Source: Kineosporia sp. NBRC 101731 (GTDB lineage Bacteria > Actinomycetota > Actinomycetes > Actinomycetales > Kineosporiaceae). Taken from it: a DNA stretch of 64,000 nt. The stretch spans positions 1-64,000 of the forward strand of contig NZ_BSTC01000013.1 in the NCBI RefSeq assembly GCF_030269305.1. Direction: 5' to 3'. This document shows, in pieces, positions 53,736 through 62,887 of the stretch. The stretch's first letter is position 1. Every line of letters begins with the position of its first letter. The notes below the pieces were generated by a model. The model searched no databases. It was not told the DNA's origin and was given only the letters and a program-made list of their open reading frames with translations. The translations under genes and the position numbers were made by a program.

Positions 53736-54566
53736 ATGGAACAGCGCTTCGCCACCAGCCCTGAGCACATCCCGGGCATGAGCACCACCGAGATGCGTGA
53801 CCGTTACCTGGTGCCCGGCTTGTTCGTGGACGACGACGTCCGCGCCCTGTACACGCATCACGACCGGGTCGTGATGGCCGGTGTGAAACCGGTGACCGGG
53901 CCGGTCGCGCTGCCCACGTTCCCCGAGATCGTCAGCCCGTACTTCTTCGAGCACCGCGAAGCCGGCATCGTCAACGTCGGTGGTCCGGGAACGATCACCG
54001 TGGACGGCACCAGGTACGACGCCGAGCACGGCGCGTGCCTGTATGTCGGTCGCGGCGCCGTCGATGTGGTGTTCGAGTCCGCCGATGAGGCCGGCCCGGC
54101 CCGGTTCTACGTGTTCTCGGCCCCGGCACACACCAGCTACCCGACGACGTTCGTCGCGCCCGGCGAGGGGACCGTCCGCGAACTCGGCGACCCGGAGCAG
54201 TCGAACCGGCGAACCCTCAACCAGTACATCCACGAGAAGGGAGTCCGCAGTTGTCAGGTGGTGATGGGCGTCACCACCCTGCACACCGGGAGCATGTGGA
54301 ACACGATGCCGGCGCACACCCACGCCCGGCGGACCGAGGCGTACCTCTACTTCGACCTGCCCGCTGATGCCCGGGTGATACATCTGCTCGGCGAACCCAC
54401 GCAGACCCGGCACCTGGTGGTCGGCAACGAGGAGGCGGTGATTGCACCGAGCTGGTCCGTGCACTCCGGCGTGGGCACCGCCAGCTACAGCTTCGTCTGG
54501 GCGATGGCAGGAGAGAATCAGTCGTTCGACGACATGGATGGTTTCGCCATCGCCGACATGCGCTGA
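53736..54566 (+). CDS. kduI: 5-dehydro-4-deoxy-D-glucuronate isomerase
   Basis: The 276-residue cupin enzyme converts 5-keto-4-deoxyuronate to 2,5-diketo-3-deoxygluconate in pectin and oligouronide breakdown. Family blocks are MRDRYLVPGLFVDD, the zinc motif HTHARRTEAYLYFDL, and VVGNEEAVIAPSWSVHSG. Length equals the family norm. It precedes the IclR and kduD genes. Confidence 0.95.
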   Translation: MEQRFATSPEHIPGMSTTEMRDRYLVPGLFVDDDVRALYTHHDRVVMAGVKPVTGPVALPTFPEIVSPYFFEHREAGIVNVGGPGTITVDGTRYDAEHGACLYVGRGAVDVVFESADEAGPARFYVFSAPAHTSYPTTFVAPGEGTVRELGDPEQSNRRTLNQYIHEKGVRSCQVVMGVTTLHTGSMWNTMPAHTHARRTEAYLYFDLPADARVIHLLGEPTQTRHLVVGNEEAVIAPSWSVHSGVGTASYSFVWAMAGENQSFDDMDGFAIADMR

Positions 54567-54594
54567 GGCGCCCGCCTAGACAGGTAGATCCGAC

Positions 54595-55383
54595 ATGGCC
54601 GAAGAGACTGCCCAGCTGAGCCCGCACGAGCCGCTGACCGGCGGCGCGAACGCGAGCGAGAAGACCCTGCTCGTGCTGGAGGCAGTCATGACCCGGGGGC
54701 GGTTCTCGGAGGTCGTCGAGGCGACGGGTCTGGCCAAGGCCACGACCCACCGGATCCTGGCCACGCTGATCGAACGGAGGTTCGTCACGGTCGCCGCGGA
54801 CGGCAGCTACCTGCCCGGGCCGAAGATCCTCTCGCTGGCCGGACAGGCTCTGCAACGGATCGACATCTCCGCACTCGCACAACCTTTCGTGGACGCGCTG
54901 GTCGACCGGGTGCACTGCACGGTCCACGTCGGTGCGGCGAACGGTGACGAGATCGTCTACCTGATCCGGGCCGACTCCGACAAGCCCTACCGGATGCCCT
55001 CGCGGGTCGGGCTGGCGATCCCGATGCACACCTCGGGCATCGGCAAGGTGGTGCTCAGCGGTTACACCGACCATGAACTGGAGCGGTTCGTGGCCCGGGT
55101 CGGTCTGCCGGCCCGGACCACGAACACGATCACGACGCTGACCGGGCTGCGCGCCGAGGTGGCCCGGATCCACCAGCTCGGTTACGCCCTCGACCGGGAG
55201 GAGAACGTACCCGGCGTCACCTGCGTCGCAGCACCCATTCTCGATTCCACCCGCCGGATCAAGTACGGGCTGAGCATCTCGACGCTGACCCTGGAGCACA
55301 GCCCGGAGCAGGTCGAGGAGATGGCCCCGCTGGCCATCGAGACCGCCGCCCAGATCTCGACCGCCCTCGGGTACACCCTCTGA
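54595..55383 (+). CDS. IclR-family transcriptional regulator
   Basis: The 262-residue protein has an N-terminal winged helix (FSEVVEATGLAKATTHRILA) and a C-terminal effector domain (MHTSGIGKVVLSGYTDHELE; GYALDREENVPGVTCVAAPI). It lies within the kdu/TRAP operon and is the obvious local regulator, likely sensing a uronate-derived keto acid, as KdgR does in other bacteria. That effector is inferred. Confidence 0.92.
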   Translation: MAEETAQLSPHEPLTGGANASEKTLLVLEAVMTRGRFSEVVEATGLAKATTHRILATLIERRFVTVAADGSYLPGPKILSLAGQALQRIDISALAQPFVDALVDRVHCTVHVGAANGDEIVYLIRADSDKPYRMPSRVGLAIPMHTSGIGKVVLSGYTDHELERFVARVGLPARTTNTITTLTGLRAEVARIHQLGYALDREENVPGVTCVAAPILDSTRRIKYGLSISTLTLEHSPEQVEEMAPLAIETAAQISTALGYTL

Positions 55384-55414
55384 CCCTTTCCGCACCACCA
55401 GGAGAGAGCCCACC

Positions 55415-56206
55415 ATGACGAGCCCCGTCAGCAGTCCCGCCGCCTATCTGACCCGTAGCTTCACCCTGGAGGGCAAGCTCGCGGTCGTGACCGGCGCCAG
55501 GCAGGGCATCGGACTGGCGATCGCCGAGGCGCTCGCCTCGGCCGGTGCCGACATCATCGGCATCAGCAACAGCCTGCCGCTGGGGGAGAGCACCGTTCGC
55601 ACCCGGGTCGAACGGGTGGGGCGGACCTTCACCCCACTGCGCGTCGACCTCTCGGCCCGGGATGAGGTGAGTGCCCTCGCGGCCGACCTGGCCGGGCGCG
55701 AGGTCGACATCCTCGTCAACAACGGTGGCACGATCCGCCGGACTCCTGCCGCCGTGCACTCCGACGACGACTTCGATCACGTGATGGACGTCAATCTCCG
55801 CTCGACGTTCGTGCTTTCCCGCGAGATCGGCCGGTCGATGCTTGGACGCGGCTCCGGAAAAATCGTCAATGTGGCGTCAATGCTCAGCTTTCAAGGTGGG
55901 GTCAACGTTCCGGGTTACACCTCGTCCAAGTCGGCGGTCGCCGGTCTCACGAAGGCGCTCGCGAACGAGTGGGCGGGCCAGGGCGTCAACGTCAACGCGG
56001 TGGCCCCCGGGTACGTCGCCACGGCCAACACCCACGACCTGCGTCAGGACGCCGAACGCAGCAAGGAGATCCTCGCCCGCATCCCGGCGGCCCGCTGGGC
56101 CCAGGCCGGCGACATCGCCGGCGCGGTCCTGTTCCTCTGCTCGGGCGCGGCCGACTACGTCAACGGCATCGTCCTTCCCGTGGACGGGGGATGGCTGGCG
56201 CGCTGA
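55415..56206 (+). CDS. kduD: 2-dehydro-3-deoxy-D-gluconate 5-dehydrogenase
   Basis: The 263-residue short-chain dehydrogenase has GARQGIGLAIAEALASAGAD (cofactor loop), NNGG, the catalytic Ser in NVASMLSFQGG, Y-x3-K in GYTSSKSAVAGL, and PGYVATANT. In the Kdu pathway it reduces the KduI product to 2-keto-3-deoxygluconate. The start is ATG at 55415. Assignment rests on the kduI linkage as well as sequence. Confidence 0.9.
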   Translation: MTSPVSSPAAYLTRSFTLEGKLAVVTGARQGIGLAIAEALASAGADIIGISNSLPLGESTVRTRVERVGRTFTPLRVDLSARDEVSALAADLAGREVDILVNNGGTIRRTPAAVHSDDDFDHVMDVNLRSTFVLSREIGRSMLGRGSGKIVNVASMLSFQGGVNVPGYTSSKSAVAGLTKALANEWAGQGVNVNAVAPGYVATANTHDLRQDAERSKEILARIPAARWAQAGDIAGAVLFLCSGAADYVNGIVLPVDGGWLAR

Positions 56207-56351
56207 GCGGGGCGATCAGGGGAGCTCGGCCAGGTCAGTGGGACCACGAGCGCCGTGACCCGAAAAACCATTGAACCGTCGTGCCGACCGGGCCGTCTCT
56301 TCAGGAGCAGGCCCCTGCGATCCGGTGGGCCGACGGCTGAATGGAGAAGAC

Positions 56352-57587
56352 GTGACGTCCGAGACGGGAGCGCCGGTTCAGAGGCCATCCGATCCGGTTG
56401 ATCAGCCGGATCCTTCGTGGCAGCCGGACCCGGTGCAGCAGCCGAATCTCCGGAGTCGACGCCCCAAGGCACTGGCCCGGGCCGCCCGGGAGCAGGAACT
56501 CCTGGCGGCCCGGAACCCCGAACCGCCGGCGGATTCCGTCCCACCGGTCCGAAAACCGGTCCGAAAACCGGTCCGAAAGCCGTCCCGGAAGCGGACCTCG
56601 TCCCACATCTCGGCTTGGAACTCCGTCGGGATCCGGGCCCGGGGTCTGGCCCGGAGTCCGGCCTGGAAGCAGACCCGCAGTCCGCGCGGCGCCGGGATGA
56701 TCGCCGGGGTCGCCGTCCTGGGAGCCGTCCTGGTGATCAGTTGCGGGGCCGCGGTCCGGGCGATCTCGGGTGACCACGACCCCGTCCCGGTCACCCTCTC
56801 CTCGGGGATGGACGAGTTCCCCTTGCCCGTCACGGGCCAGGGTCTGCCCACGGCGACGGCTGCTCCGGAACCCTCGTCGGCCGACGGGAAGGGAACGACG
56901 GACGGAAAACCCCGGAAGTCGTCCGGGCCGGACACCGGGAAGAGCTTCGGCGGCACCGCGAACGACGGCGGGATCCAGGACCAGGGCGGAACGACGAAGC
57001 CCGGCGGGCAGACGACGCCGACCGGTCATCAGGACAGCCGGACCGACGATGGTTCCCAGGCCGCGACCACCATGACAGCCACCGATCAGATCGATGGGAG
57101 CACCGCGAGCACCGCCGGTACCCAGGCCGCGACGAGCAACGTGGTCACCGTCGGGGTGATCCGGAACCTGGTGACCGGGTTCTGCGCCGACCTGCCCGGT
57201 CCGGCTGCTGCCGACGAGAACGTTCTGGTGCGGCAGAACACCTGCGTCCCCGGCACTTCCGACAATCAGCAGTTCCAGACCGTCTCCGCCACCGACGGAA
57301 CGTTCCTACTGCGCAACGTCGCCTCGGGCTGGTGCCTCGATGTCAGCGGTTCGGGCTCCGTGACGTCGGGCACCGTCGTCAACACCCATGAGTGCCTGTC
57401 GGGTGGCCAGGACAACCAGATGTTCCGGAAACAGGCCCAGGGCAACGGATTCTTCCTGGTGCACGTGAAGACCGGCATGTGCCTGAACGTCTCCAACCCC
57501 TACGGCGTCGACAACCAGGTCGCCGATCTGAAGCTGACGCTCTTCGCCTGCTCGGCGAAGGACGACCACATCTGGACGTTCGGCTGA
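56352..57587 (+). CDS. membrane-anchored ricin-type beta-trefoil lectin protein
   Basis: The 411-residue protein has a cytoplasmic Pro/Arg-rich N-terminus with RKPVRKPVRKP repeats, one membrane helix (MIAGVAVLGAVLVISCGAAV), a Ser/Thr/Gly-rich stalk, and a C-terminal ricin B domain (residues ~275-411; GFCADLPG, GWCLDVSG, MCLNVSN, each followed by Q-x-F or W). It likely displays a carbohydrate-binding domain outside the cell. The GTG at 56352 follows GGAGAAGAC; a TTG at 56271 is less likely. There is no catalytic domain. Confidence 0.8.
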   Translation: MTSETGAPVQRPSDPVDQPDPSWQPDPVQQPNLRSRRPKALARAAREQELLAARNPEPPADSVPPVRKPVRKPVRKPSRKRTSSHISAWNSVGIRARGLARSPAWKQTRSPRGAGMIAGVAVLGAVLVISCGAAVRAISGDHDPVPVTLSSGMDEFPLPVTGQGLPTATAAPEPSSADGKGTTDGKPRKSSGPDTGKSFGGTANDGGIQDQGGTTKPGGQTTPTGHQDSRTDDGSQAATTMTATDQIDGSTASTAGTQAATSNVVTVGVIRNLVTGFCADLPGPAAADENVLVRQNTCVPGTSDNQQFQTVSATDGTFLLRNVASGWCLDVSGSGSVTSGTVVNTHECLSGGQDNQMFRKQAQGNGFFLVHVKTGMCLNVSNPYGVDNQVADLKLTLFACSAKDDHIWTFG

Positions 57588-57626
57588 GCGGACCGGAACC
57601 TGACGACGGGGGCCGGGCCGGTGCGG

Positions 57627-58100
57627 TCAGCTGGAATGCCCCGGTGAGTCGTTCCGGAGCCGGATCAGGGCGAGATCCCACTGGCCGTTGTTGTCTTCCC
57701 AGGTGGTCACGACCTCGCCCACGGCTTCCTGGCCCAACACCACCGGATTCCTCTGCGGCGACCGGTCGGCGTAGTAGTCGTCCACGTCTTCGATCTTCCC
57801 GGTGATCCGCAGCGCGTCCTGGAGGGTTCCGTCGGTGGCGACCCGGATGTACGCCACTCTCCAGGACGTCTGGCTGAGGTCGCGGTCGACCAGTTGGGAG
57901 CCCAGCACCAGCTCGTCGTCCACCTCGAAGATCGTGTTCGGCCCGTCGACGAGCAAGGGCCCGCTCCCGTCGTCCACGATGAGCAGGTGATCGCTCACCA
58001 CATCATGCTCACCGCGAAGAAGGGCGGGTGTCACCCAGCCCGGCTCGCGGTCGAGGTCGACCTCTTGGATGAAGTTCCCCCAGGCATACAGTGCATACAT
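57627..58100 (-). CDS. hypothetical protein
   Basis: The 157-residue acidic soluble protein (MYALYAWGNFIQEVDLDREP at the N-terminus) has alternating beta-strand character. The ATG at 58100 lies in a repeated ATGTATGCACTGTATGCC context with no clear ribosome binding site, so it may be leaderless; upstream frame sequence overlaps chaA and is not protein-like. Function unknown. Confidence 0.6.
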   Translation of the reverse strand: MYALYAWGNFIQEVDLDREPGWVTPALLRGEHDVVSDHLLIVDDGSGPLLVDGPNTIFEVDDELVLGSQLVDRDLSQTSWRVAYIRVATDGTLQDALRITGKIEDVDDYYADRSPQRNPVVLGQEAVGEVVTTWEDNNGQWDLALIRLRNDSPGHSS

Positions 58101-58224
58101 GCCAGTGGATCTTAGTCCGGGCGGAACCGCGGCACCGACCGGTTCGGCGCCGAGACGGCACCTTCCGGTCCCGGTCCGAACGGATGACCTGGGGTTCTGG
58201 ACCGCGACTCGATAGGTTGACCGG

Positions 58225-59346
58225 ATGAGCGCCGCTACCGTCCGAGAGCGTTTGCAGTGGCCGCTGCTGACGCCGCTCCTGGCCCTGCTGGTGCTGTGCC
58301 TGACCTGGTTCTGGCACGACGACTGGCCGGCCCTCACCCTGGTGACGGTGGCGCTGATCGGCTCGATCGTCGCCGCCGTGCACCATGCCGAGGTGGTGGC
58401 CCACAAGGTGGGTGAGCCGTTCGGGTCGCTGATCCTCGCCGTGGCCGTCACCGTCATCGAGGTCGCGCTGATCGTGCTGCTGATGACCGGGGGAGGGAAG
58501 GGCGCCAGCACCTACGCCCGCGACACCGTGTTCGCCGCCGTGATGATCACGTTCAACGGCATCGTCGGCCTTTCCCTGGTGGTCGGCGCGCGCAAGCACA
58601 ACATCGTCAGCTTCAACGCCTCGGGCACCGGATCCGCCGTGACCACCGTCGTCACCCTGGCCGGAGTGGCCCTGGTTCTGCCCAGTTTCACCACCTCGGC
58701 CGCCGGCCGGGAGTATTCGCCGTCCCAGCTGGCCTTCGCCGCGGTCGCTTCCCTGGCTCTGTACGGCGCGTTCGTCTTCACCCAGACCATCCGCCACCGC
58801 GACTTCTTCCTGCCGGTCTCCAGCGACGACACCGGCCAGGCCACCGGTCTGCTCGACCTGGACGGCGACGGTCACGCCGACCCGCCCCCGGCCCGCCAGG
58901 CGTGGACCAGCCTCGGCCTGCTGATCGTCTCGCTGGTGTCGGTGGTCGGGCTGGCCAAACTGCTGTCACCCACGATTGAGGACGTCGTTGCTGACTTAGG
59001 GCTCCCGTATACGGTTGTCGGGGTGGTCATCGCACTGTTCGTGCTCGCCCCGGAGTCGATTGCCGCCACCCGCAACGCCGCCCGCGATCGGGTACAGCTC
59101 AGCCTGAACCTGGCCTACGGTTCGGCGATGGCGTCGATCGGGCTGACCATCCCGGCCGTCGCGCTGGCGATGATCTGGCTCTCCGGGCCGCTGGAACTGG
59201 GTCTCGAACCGATCCAGATGGTGTTGTTCGTCCTCACCATCGTGGTCACGGTGTTCACCGTGGTGCAGGGCCGGGCCTACGCGCTGCAGGGTTTCGTTCA
59301 CCTGGTGCTGCTGGGGGCGTGGCTGTTCCTGTCGGTTCATCCCTGA
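58225..59346 (+). CDS. chaA: ChaA-type calcium/proton (cation) antiporter
   Basis: The 373-residue member of the CaCA superfamily has about 11 helices with the two acidic alpha repeats GEPFGSLILAVAVTVIEVAL and APESIAATRNAARDRVQLSL. It exports Ca2+ or Na+ in exchange for H+. The 3' end overlaps the convergent response-regulator gene by 10 bp. Confidence 0.92.
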   Translation: MSAATVRERLQWPLLTPLLALLVLCLTWFWHDDWPALTLVTVALIGSIVAAVHHAEVVAHKVGEPFGSLILAVAVTVIEVALIVLLMTGGGKGASTYARDTVFAAVMITFNGIVGLSLVVGARKHNIVSFNASGTGSAVTTVVTLAGVALVLPSFTTSAAGREYSPSQLAFAAVASLALYGAFVFTQTIRHRDFFLPVSSDDTGQATGLLDLDGDGHADPPPARQAWTSLGLLIVSLVSVVGLAKLLSPTIEDVVADLGLPYTVVGVVIALFVLAPESIAATRNAARDRVQLSLNLAYGSAMASIGLTIPAVALAMIWLSGPLELGLEPIQMVLFVLTIVVTVFTVVQGRAYALQGFVHLVLLGAWLFLSVHP

Positions 59347-59972
59347 TCGTCGAGATACCGCAGCACTGCCAGGACCCGCCGGTGACCACTGTCGGTGGGG
59401 GCCAGGCCGAGCTTGGTGAAGATCCCGCCGATGTGTTTGTGCACGGCGTTGTCGGTGATGAAGAGCCGGCCGGCAATGGCCTGGTTGTCCATCCCTTCGG
59501 CCATCAGCGCGATCACCTCACGCTCGCGCGGGGTCAGGGCCGTGATCGGGTTGCGGGCCAGCAACTGTGACACCACCTCCGGATCCATGACGGTGCCACC
59601 GCCCGCGACCCGTAGGAGGGCGTCGGTGAACTCGCTGACCCGGCTGATCCGGTCTTTCAGCAGGTAGCCCAGGCCGCCTCCGGCGCTCAGGAGCTCGCCC
59701 GCGTACTGCTGCTCGACATACTGGGAGAGAACGAGAATCGGCAGACCGGGATGACGTCTGCGGGCCTCGAGCGCCGCGCGGATCCCTTCGTCCCGAAACC
59801 CGGGTGGCAGACGGACGTCCACCAGGGCCACGTCCGGATTCTGCTCATCGACCGCCCGCAGAAAGGCAACGGCGTCGACGGTGAGCGCGGCCACCTCGAA
59901 ACCGGCTTCGGCCAGGAGGAGTTCGAGCCCGCTCGCGAGCAGGACGTTGTCCTCGGCGATCACCACGCGCAC
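59337..59972 (-). CDS. NarL/LuxR-type response regulator
   Basis: The 211-residue protein has a receiver domain (D8, phospho-acceptor D52 in ALVDVRLPPG) and a LuxR-type HTH (LTPREREVIALMAEGMDNQA, then ITDNAVHKHIGGIFTKLGL). It overlaps the histidine kinase gene by 13 bp and is co-transcribed with it. Confidence 0.94.
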   Translation of the reverse strand: MRVVIAEDNVLLASGLELLLAEAGFEVAALTVDAVAFLRAVDEQNPDVALVDVRLPPGFRDEGIRAALEARRRHPGLPILVLSQYVEQQYAGELLSAGGGLGYLLKDRISRVSEFTDALLRVAGGGTVMDPEVVSQLLARNPITALTPREREVIALMAEGMDNQAIAGRLFITDNAVHKHIGGIFTKLGLAPTDSGHRRVLAVLRYLDDQG

Positions 59973-61150
59973 GGCAGGTCCACCTCGATCAGGGTCGGGC
60001 CGCCGGCCGGGCTACTGATCGCGAACCGGCCGTCCAGCGCCTGAACCCGGTCGCGGATCCCGCTCAGGCCGCTGCCCTTGGACGGATCGGCAGATCCCGC
60101 CCCGTCATCCCTCACCCGCACCTTCAGGTGCCCGGCGAGGGTGACGGCGACCTCGGCCGAGGCGGCGCCGCTGTGCCGGACGATATTGGTCAGGGACTCG
60201 GCCACCACGAAATAGACGACCGACTCCACCGCGGCGGGAAGGCGTCCCAGATCGTCGAGAGTGAGCCGGGTGGGCACCGAGCATCCGGCGGTGAGTGCCA
60301 CCAGGGCGCCGTGCAGGCCGCGGTCGGACAGAATCGGCGGATAGACGCTCCGCAGAACCGTGCGCAACGACTCCATGGCGATCCTGATCTCGTCGTGCGC
60401 CTCCCGCACGAGCGCACCCAGCCGTTCGTGATCGTCCCGTGCGTGGGCCTTCTCCGCCACACCCAGACGAACGGCCACAGCCACCAGGTGAGCCTGGGCG
60501 CCATCGTGCAGATCCCGCTCGATCCGGCGCAACTCACTCACGTGCGCGTCGAGCACGTCGGCCCGGGTCTCGGTCAGTACCGCCACCCGCCGGGTCAGTT
60601 GCTCGGTGGCCGAGGGCGTCAGGATCTTCAGGCAGCAGCGGGCGTAGATCCGTCCCACCGGCCCGAACGCAGCTGTCGCAACGGCGGCGAGCAGCACGAA
60701 CTGGAGCGGGCCCAGCACCAGGGCGACCGACCAGCTCCGCACCGGAGTCTCGACGAACAAGCGCGGTGGGTCCGAGGCCGGGAGAGCCCACCAGAATCCG
60801 GTGGCCACCACCGCCACCAGCGCATTACCGACCACGAGCAGGGCCGCCAGCCCGGTCGCGGTGCCCGCGGTGGCCTGGACCAGGACCCAGGCCAGGACCC
60901 GCGACCGGCGCGGGAGCGTCATCGGCCCGTCCGGGGATCGCAGTAACCGACGTGCCCTGGTCTGCTGCCGGGCCGCCAGTTTCCGGGAGAAACCGTGATG
61001 CCGGAGCAGGGGGAGCGTGAGAGCACCGGCCGGGCCCTCCACCAGCTTCGTCTGCAGGTACACCCAGCCCCGTACGGTCTCGACGCACCCGCGCCGTATG
61101 TCGTCCCCCAGCACCTGCCCAGTGTGGGCCCACGATCCCGGTCGCAGCAC
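59960..61150 (-). CDS. sensor histidine kinase, HisKA_3 type
   Basis: The 396-residue membrane kinase has N-terminal helices (VLAWVLVQATAGTATGLAAL; VALVLGPLQFVLLAAVATAA), a HisKA_3 dimerisation segment with the phosphorylated His in RRIERDLHDGAQAHL, and an HATPase domain (VAESLTNIVRHSGAASAEVA; GSGLSGIRDRVQAL). It phosphorylates the neighbouring regulator. Its start may lie downstream of 61150, as the first ~75 residues before the helices are poorly defined. The signal is unknown. Confidence 0.9.
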   Translation of the reverse strand: MLRPGSWAHTGQVLGDDIRRGCVETVRGWVYLQTKLVEGPAGALTLPLLRHHGFSRKLAARQQTRARRLLRSPDGPMTLPRRSRVLAWVLVQATAGTATGLAALLVVGNALVAVVATGFWWALPASDPPRLFVETPVRSWSVALVLGPLQFVLLAAVATAAFGPVGRIYARCCLKILTPSATEQLTRRVAVLTETRADVLDAHVSELRRIERDLHDGAQAHLVAVAVRLGVAEKAHARDDHERLGALVREAHDEIRIAMESLRTVLRSVYPPILSDRGLHGALVALTAGCSVPTRLTLDDLGRLPAAVESVVYFVVAESLTNIVRHSGAASAEVAVTLAGHLKVRVRDDGAGSADPSKGSGLSGIRDRVQALDGRFAISSPAGGPTLIEVDLPCAW

Positions 61151-61216
61151 TACAGCCAGCTGTAGCCCGCCCCCTACAGGCCGGGGTACTGCTCGGGCCG
61201 GATCCGGAAAACTACG

Positions 61217-62395
61217 GTGCAGAACATGAAATCACTGCAGAACAGAGGACGTCGAGGTCTGGTTGCGCTGGTCGTGGCACTGGCGTTCACCGCACTTGCG
61301 AGCAGACTGGCCGCGGCCGGCCCTTCTCCGCAGCAGACTCAGCCGCAGACTCAGTTGCAGAGGGATGCCGATGGCATCCGGGCCCTGGGCGTGATCGGCG
61401 TGCAGGCCGAGGTCCGGGACCGTGCCGGTTCCCGGATCGTGACCAGCGGCCGGGCCGATCGGCTCACCGGCGCACCCGTGCCGGTGCAGGGCCGGTTCCG
61501 GATCGCCAGCGTCCGTAAGGCCATGGTGGCGGTGGTGGCTCTGCAACTGGTCGGCGAGGGGCGGCTCGGTCTGGACGATCCGGTGGGGACATGGCTTCCG
61601 GACACCGTCCCGGGTGAGGAGGGCCGGAGGATCACGGTTCGGCACCTGCTGCAGAACACCAGCGGTCTGCACGACGACCAGCCCGGTTACGAGACTCCCC
61701 AGGGGTACCTCGAACAGCGCTACGACGTGCACACCCGCGACGAACTGATCGCCCGGGCGCTGCGGCACCGGCCGGACTTCGCCCCCGGTACCGGATGGGC
61801 CTACTCCAACACCGGATTCCTGGTGCTGGGAGCCGTCGTGGAGAAGGCCGGGAAGCGTCCGCTGGAACGACTGACCCGCGAGCGCATCGCCCAACCGCTG
61901 GGCCTGAAGACCCTCAGCTGGCCGGGGATCTCGCCGTTGCTACCCGCCCCGCACGCTCGTGCCCACCAGGTCTTCGGGAACGGCGCCGTGGTGGACGTGA
62001 CCGAGCAGGTACCGAGCGATCCGGACGCGGTGGTCGGCTCCACACGCGACCTGACCATCTTCTTCCAGGCCGTACTCGACGGCCGTCTCCTGCCTCGTCC
62101 TCAACACGAGGCCATGCAGCGGACGGTTCCGGTCACGCCCGAGATCGACGCCTTCATGCCCGGTGCCCGTTACGGGCTGGGCCTGATCAGCCGCCCCCTG
62201 GCCTGCGGAGGTGTGTACTGGGGCCACGACGGGGGCGACGCCGGTTTCATCACGGTGACCGGGGTGACCCCCGACGGCCGGCGCAGCGCCGTGGTCAGTA
62301 TGAACACCGCTCTGGGCGGTACGCCCACGGATCCGGTCCGGCAGCAGCGGGCCGCAGACACCCTCATCGCCCATGCCCTGTGCGGCCGGACCTGA
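61217..62395 (+). CDS. secreted serine hydrolase (class C beta-lactamase/DD-peptidase family)
   Basis: The 392-residue protein has a signal peptide (RGLVALVVALAFTALASRLAAA), S98-x-x-K101 (SVRK), Y196-S-N (WAYSNTG) and a third motif HDGG in WGHDGGDAGF. It belongs to the R61 DD-carboxypeptidase/esterase group. It is divergent from the two-component pair (66 bp gap), so it is a plausible target of that system. A GTG at 61217 or ATG at 61226 could start it. Confidence 0.9.
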   Translation: MQNMKSLQNRGRRGLVALVVALAFTALASRLAAAGPSPQQTQPQTQLQRDADGIRALGVIGVQAEVRDRAGSRIVTSGRADRLTGAPVPVQGRFRIASVRKAMVAVVALQLVGEGRLGLDDPVGTWLPDTVPGEEGRRITVRHLLQNTSGLHDDQPGYETPQGYLEQRYDVHTRDELIARALRHRPDFAPGTGWAYSNTGFLVLGAVVEKAGKRPLERLTRERIAQPLGLKTLSWPGISPLLPAPHARAHQVFGNGAVVDVTEQVPSDPDAVVGSTRDLTIFFQAVLDGRLLPRPQHEAMQRTVPVTPEIDAFMPGARYGLGLISRPLACGGVYWGHDGGDAGFITVTGVTPDGRRSAVVSMNTALGGTPTDPVRQQRAADTLIAHALCGRT

Positions 62396-62427
62396 TCGCC
62401 CGGAAATCGCCCGGAAATCGCCCGGAA
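62395..62427 (+). repeat. 11-bp tandem repeat, three copies
   Basis: ATCGCCCGGAA occurs three times without interruption at the 3' end of the hydrolase gene, beginning at its stop codon. Confidence 0.9.
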
Positions 62428-62491
62428 CCAGATGCCCCGGCCTGCGTCCAAAGGGTGTAGAAGAAGTCCGGGGCTCACCGATGGAGGACGC

Positions 62492-62887
62492 ATGTGGCGC
62501 TGGACGGTTGTGGGGATCGGGCTGCTCGTCGCCCTCGGCGGATGCGGTGAGCCGGAGACGGTCGAGGTCGTGACGGCCGCGGCCGAGACCTCCGCGATGA
62601 CCGACTGCGGCACGGAGGTGCTGGATCAGAGCGCGCGGATCAGCGACCAGGGCGCCGACTGCTTCCTCGGCGCCGTGACCGCGGGCGATCCGGCCACCCT
62701 GGAGGTCACCTATCCCACCGTCGAGGGCGACCCGATCACGCAGGTGTTCCGGAACCTCGGGTCCGGCGAGATCCAGGTGGAGACCGACAGCACGAAAGAC
62801 CGTTTCGGTTCAGGAGAGGTCGAGACGCAGGTCTGTACCGGACCGTCCCGCTCGTCCTTCGCCCTGACCTTCGACGAATGCCACTGA
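62492..62887 (+). CDS. small lipoprotein
   Basis: The 131-residue protein has a lipoprotein signal (VVGIGLLVALGGCGEPE; lipobox LGGC) and a short beta-rich domain with three further Cys pairs possible (TDCGTEVL, ADCFLGAV, TQVCTGPS, DECH). The ATG at 62492 follows ATGGAGGACGC. No family recognised. Confidence 0.75.
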   Translation: MWRWTVVGIGLLVALGGCGEPETVEVVTAAAETSAMTDCGTEVLDQSARISDQGADCFLGAVTAGDPATLEVTYPTVEGDPITQVFRNLGSGEIQVETDSTKDRFGSGEVETQVCTGPSRSSFALTFDECH

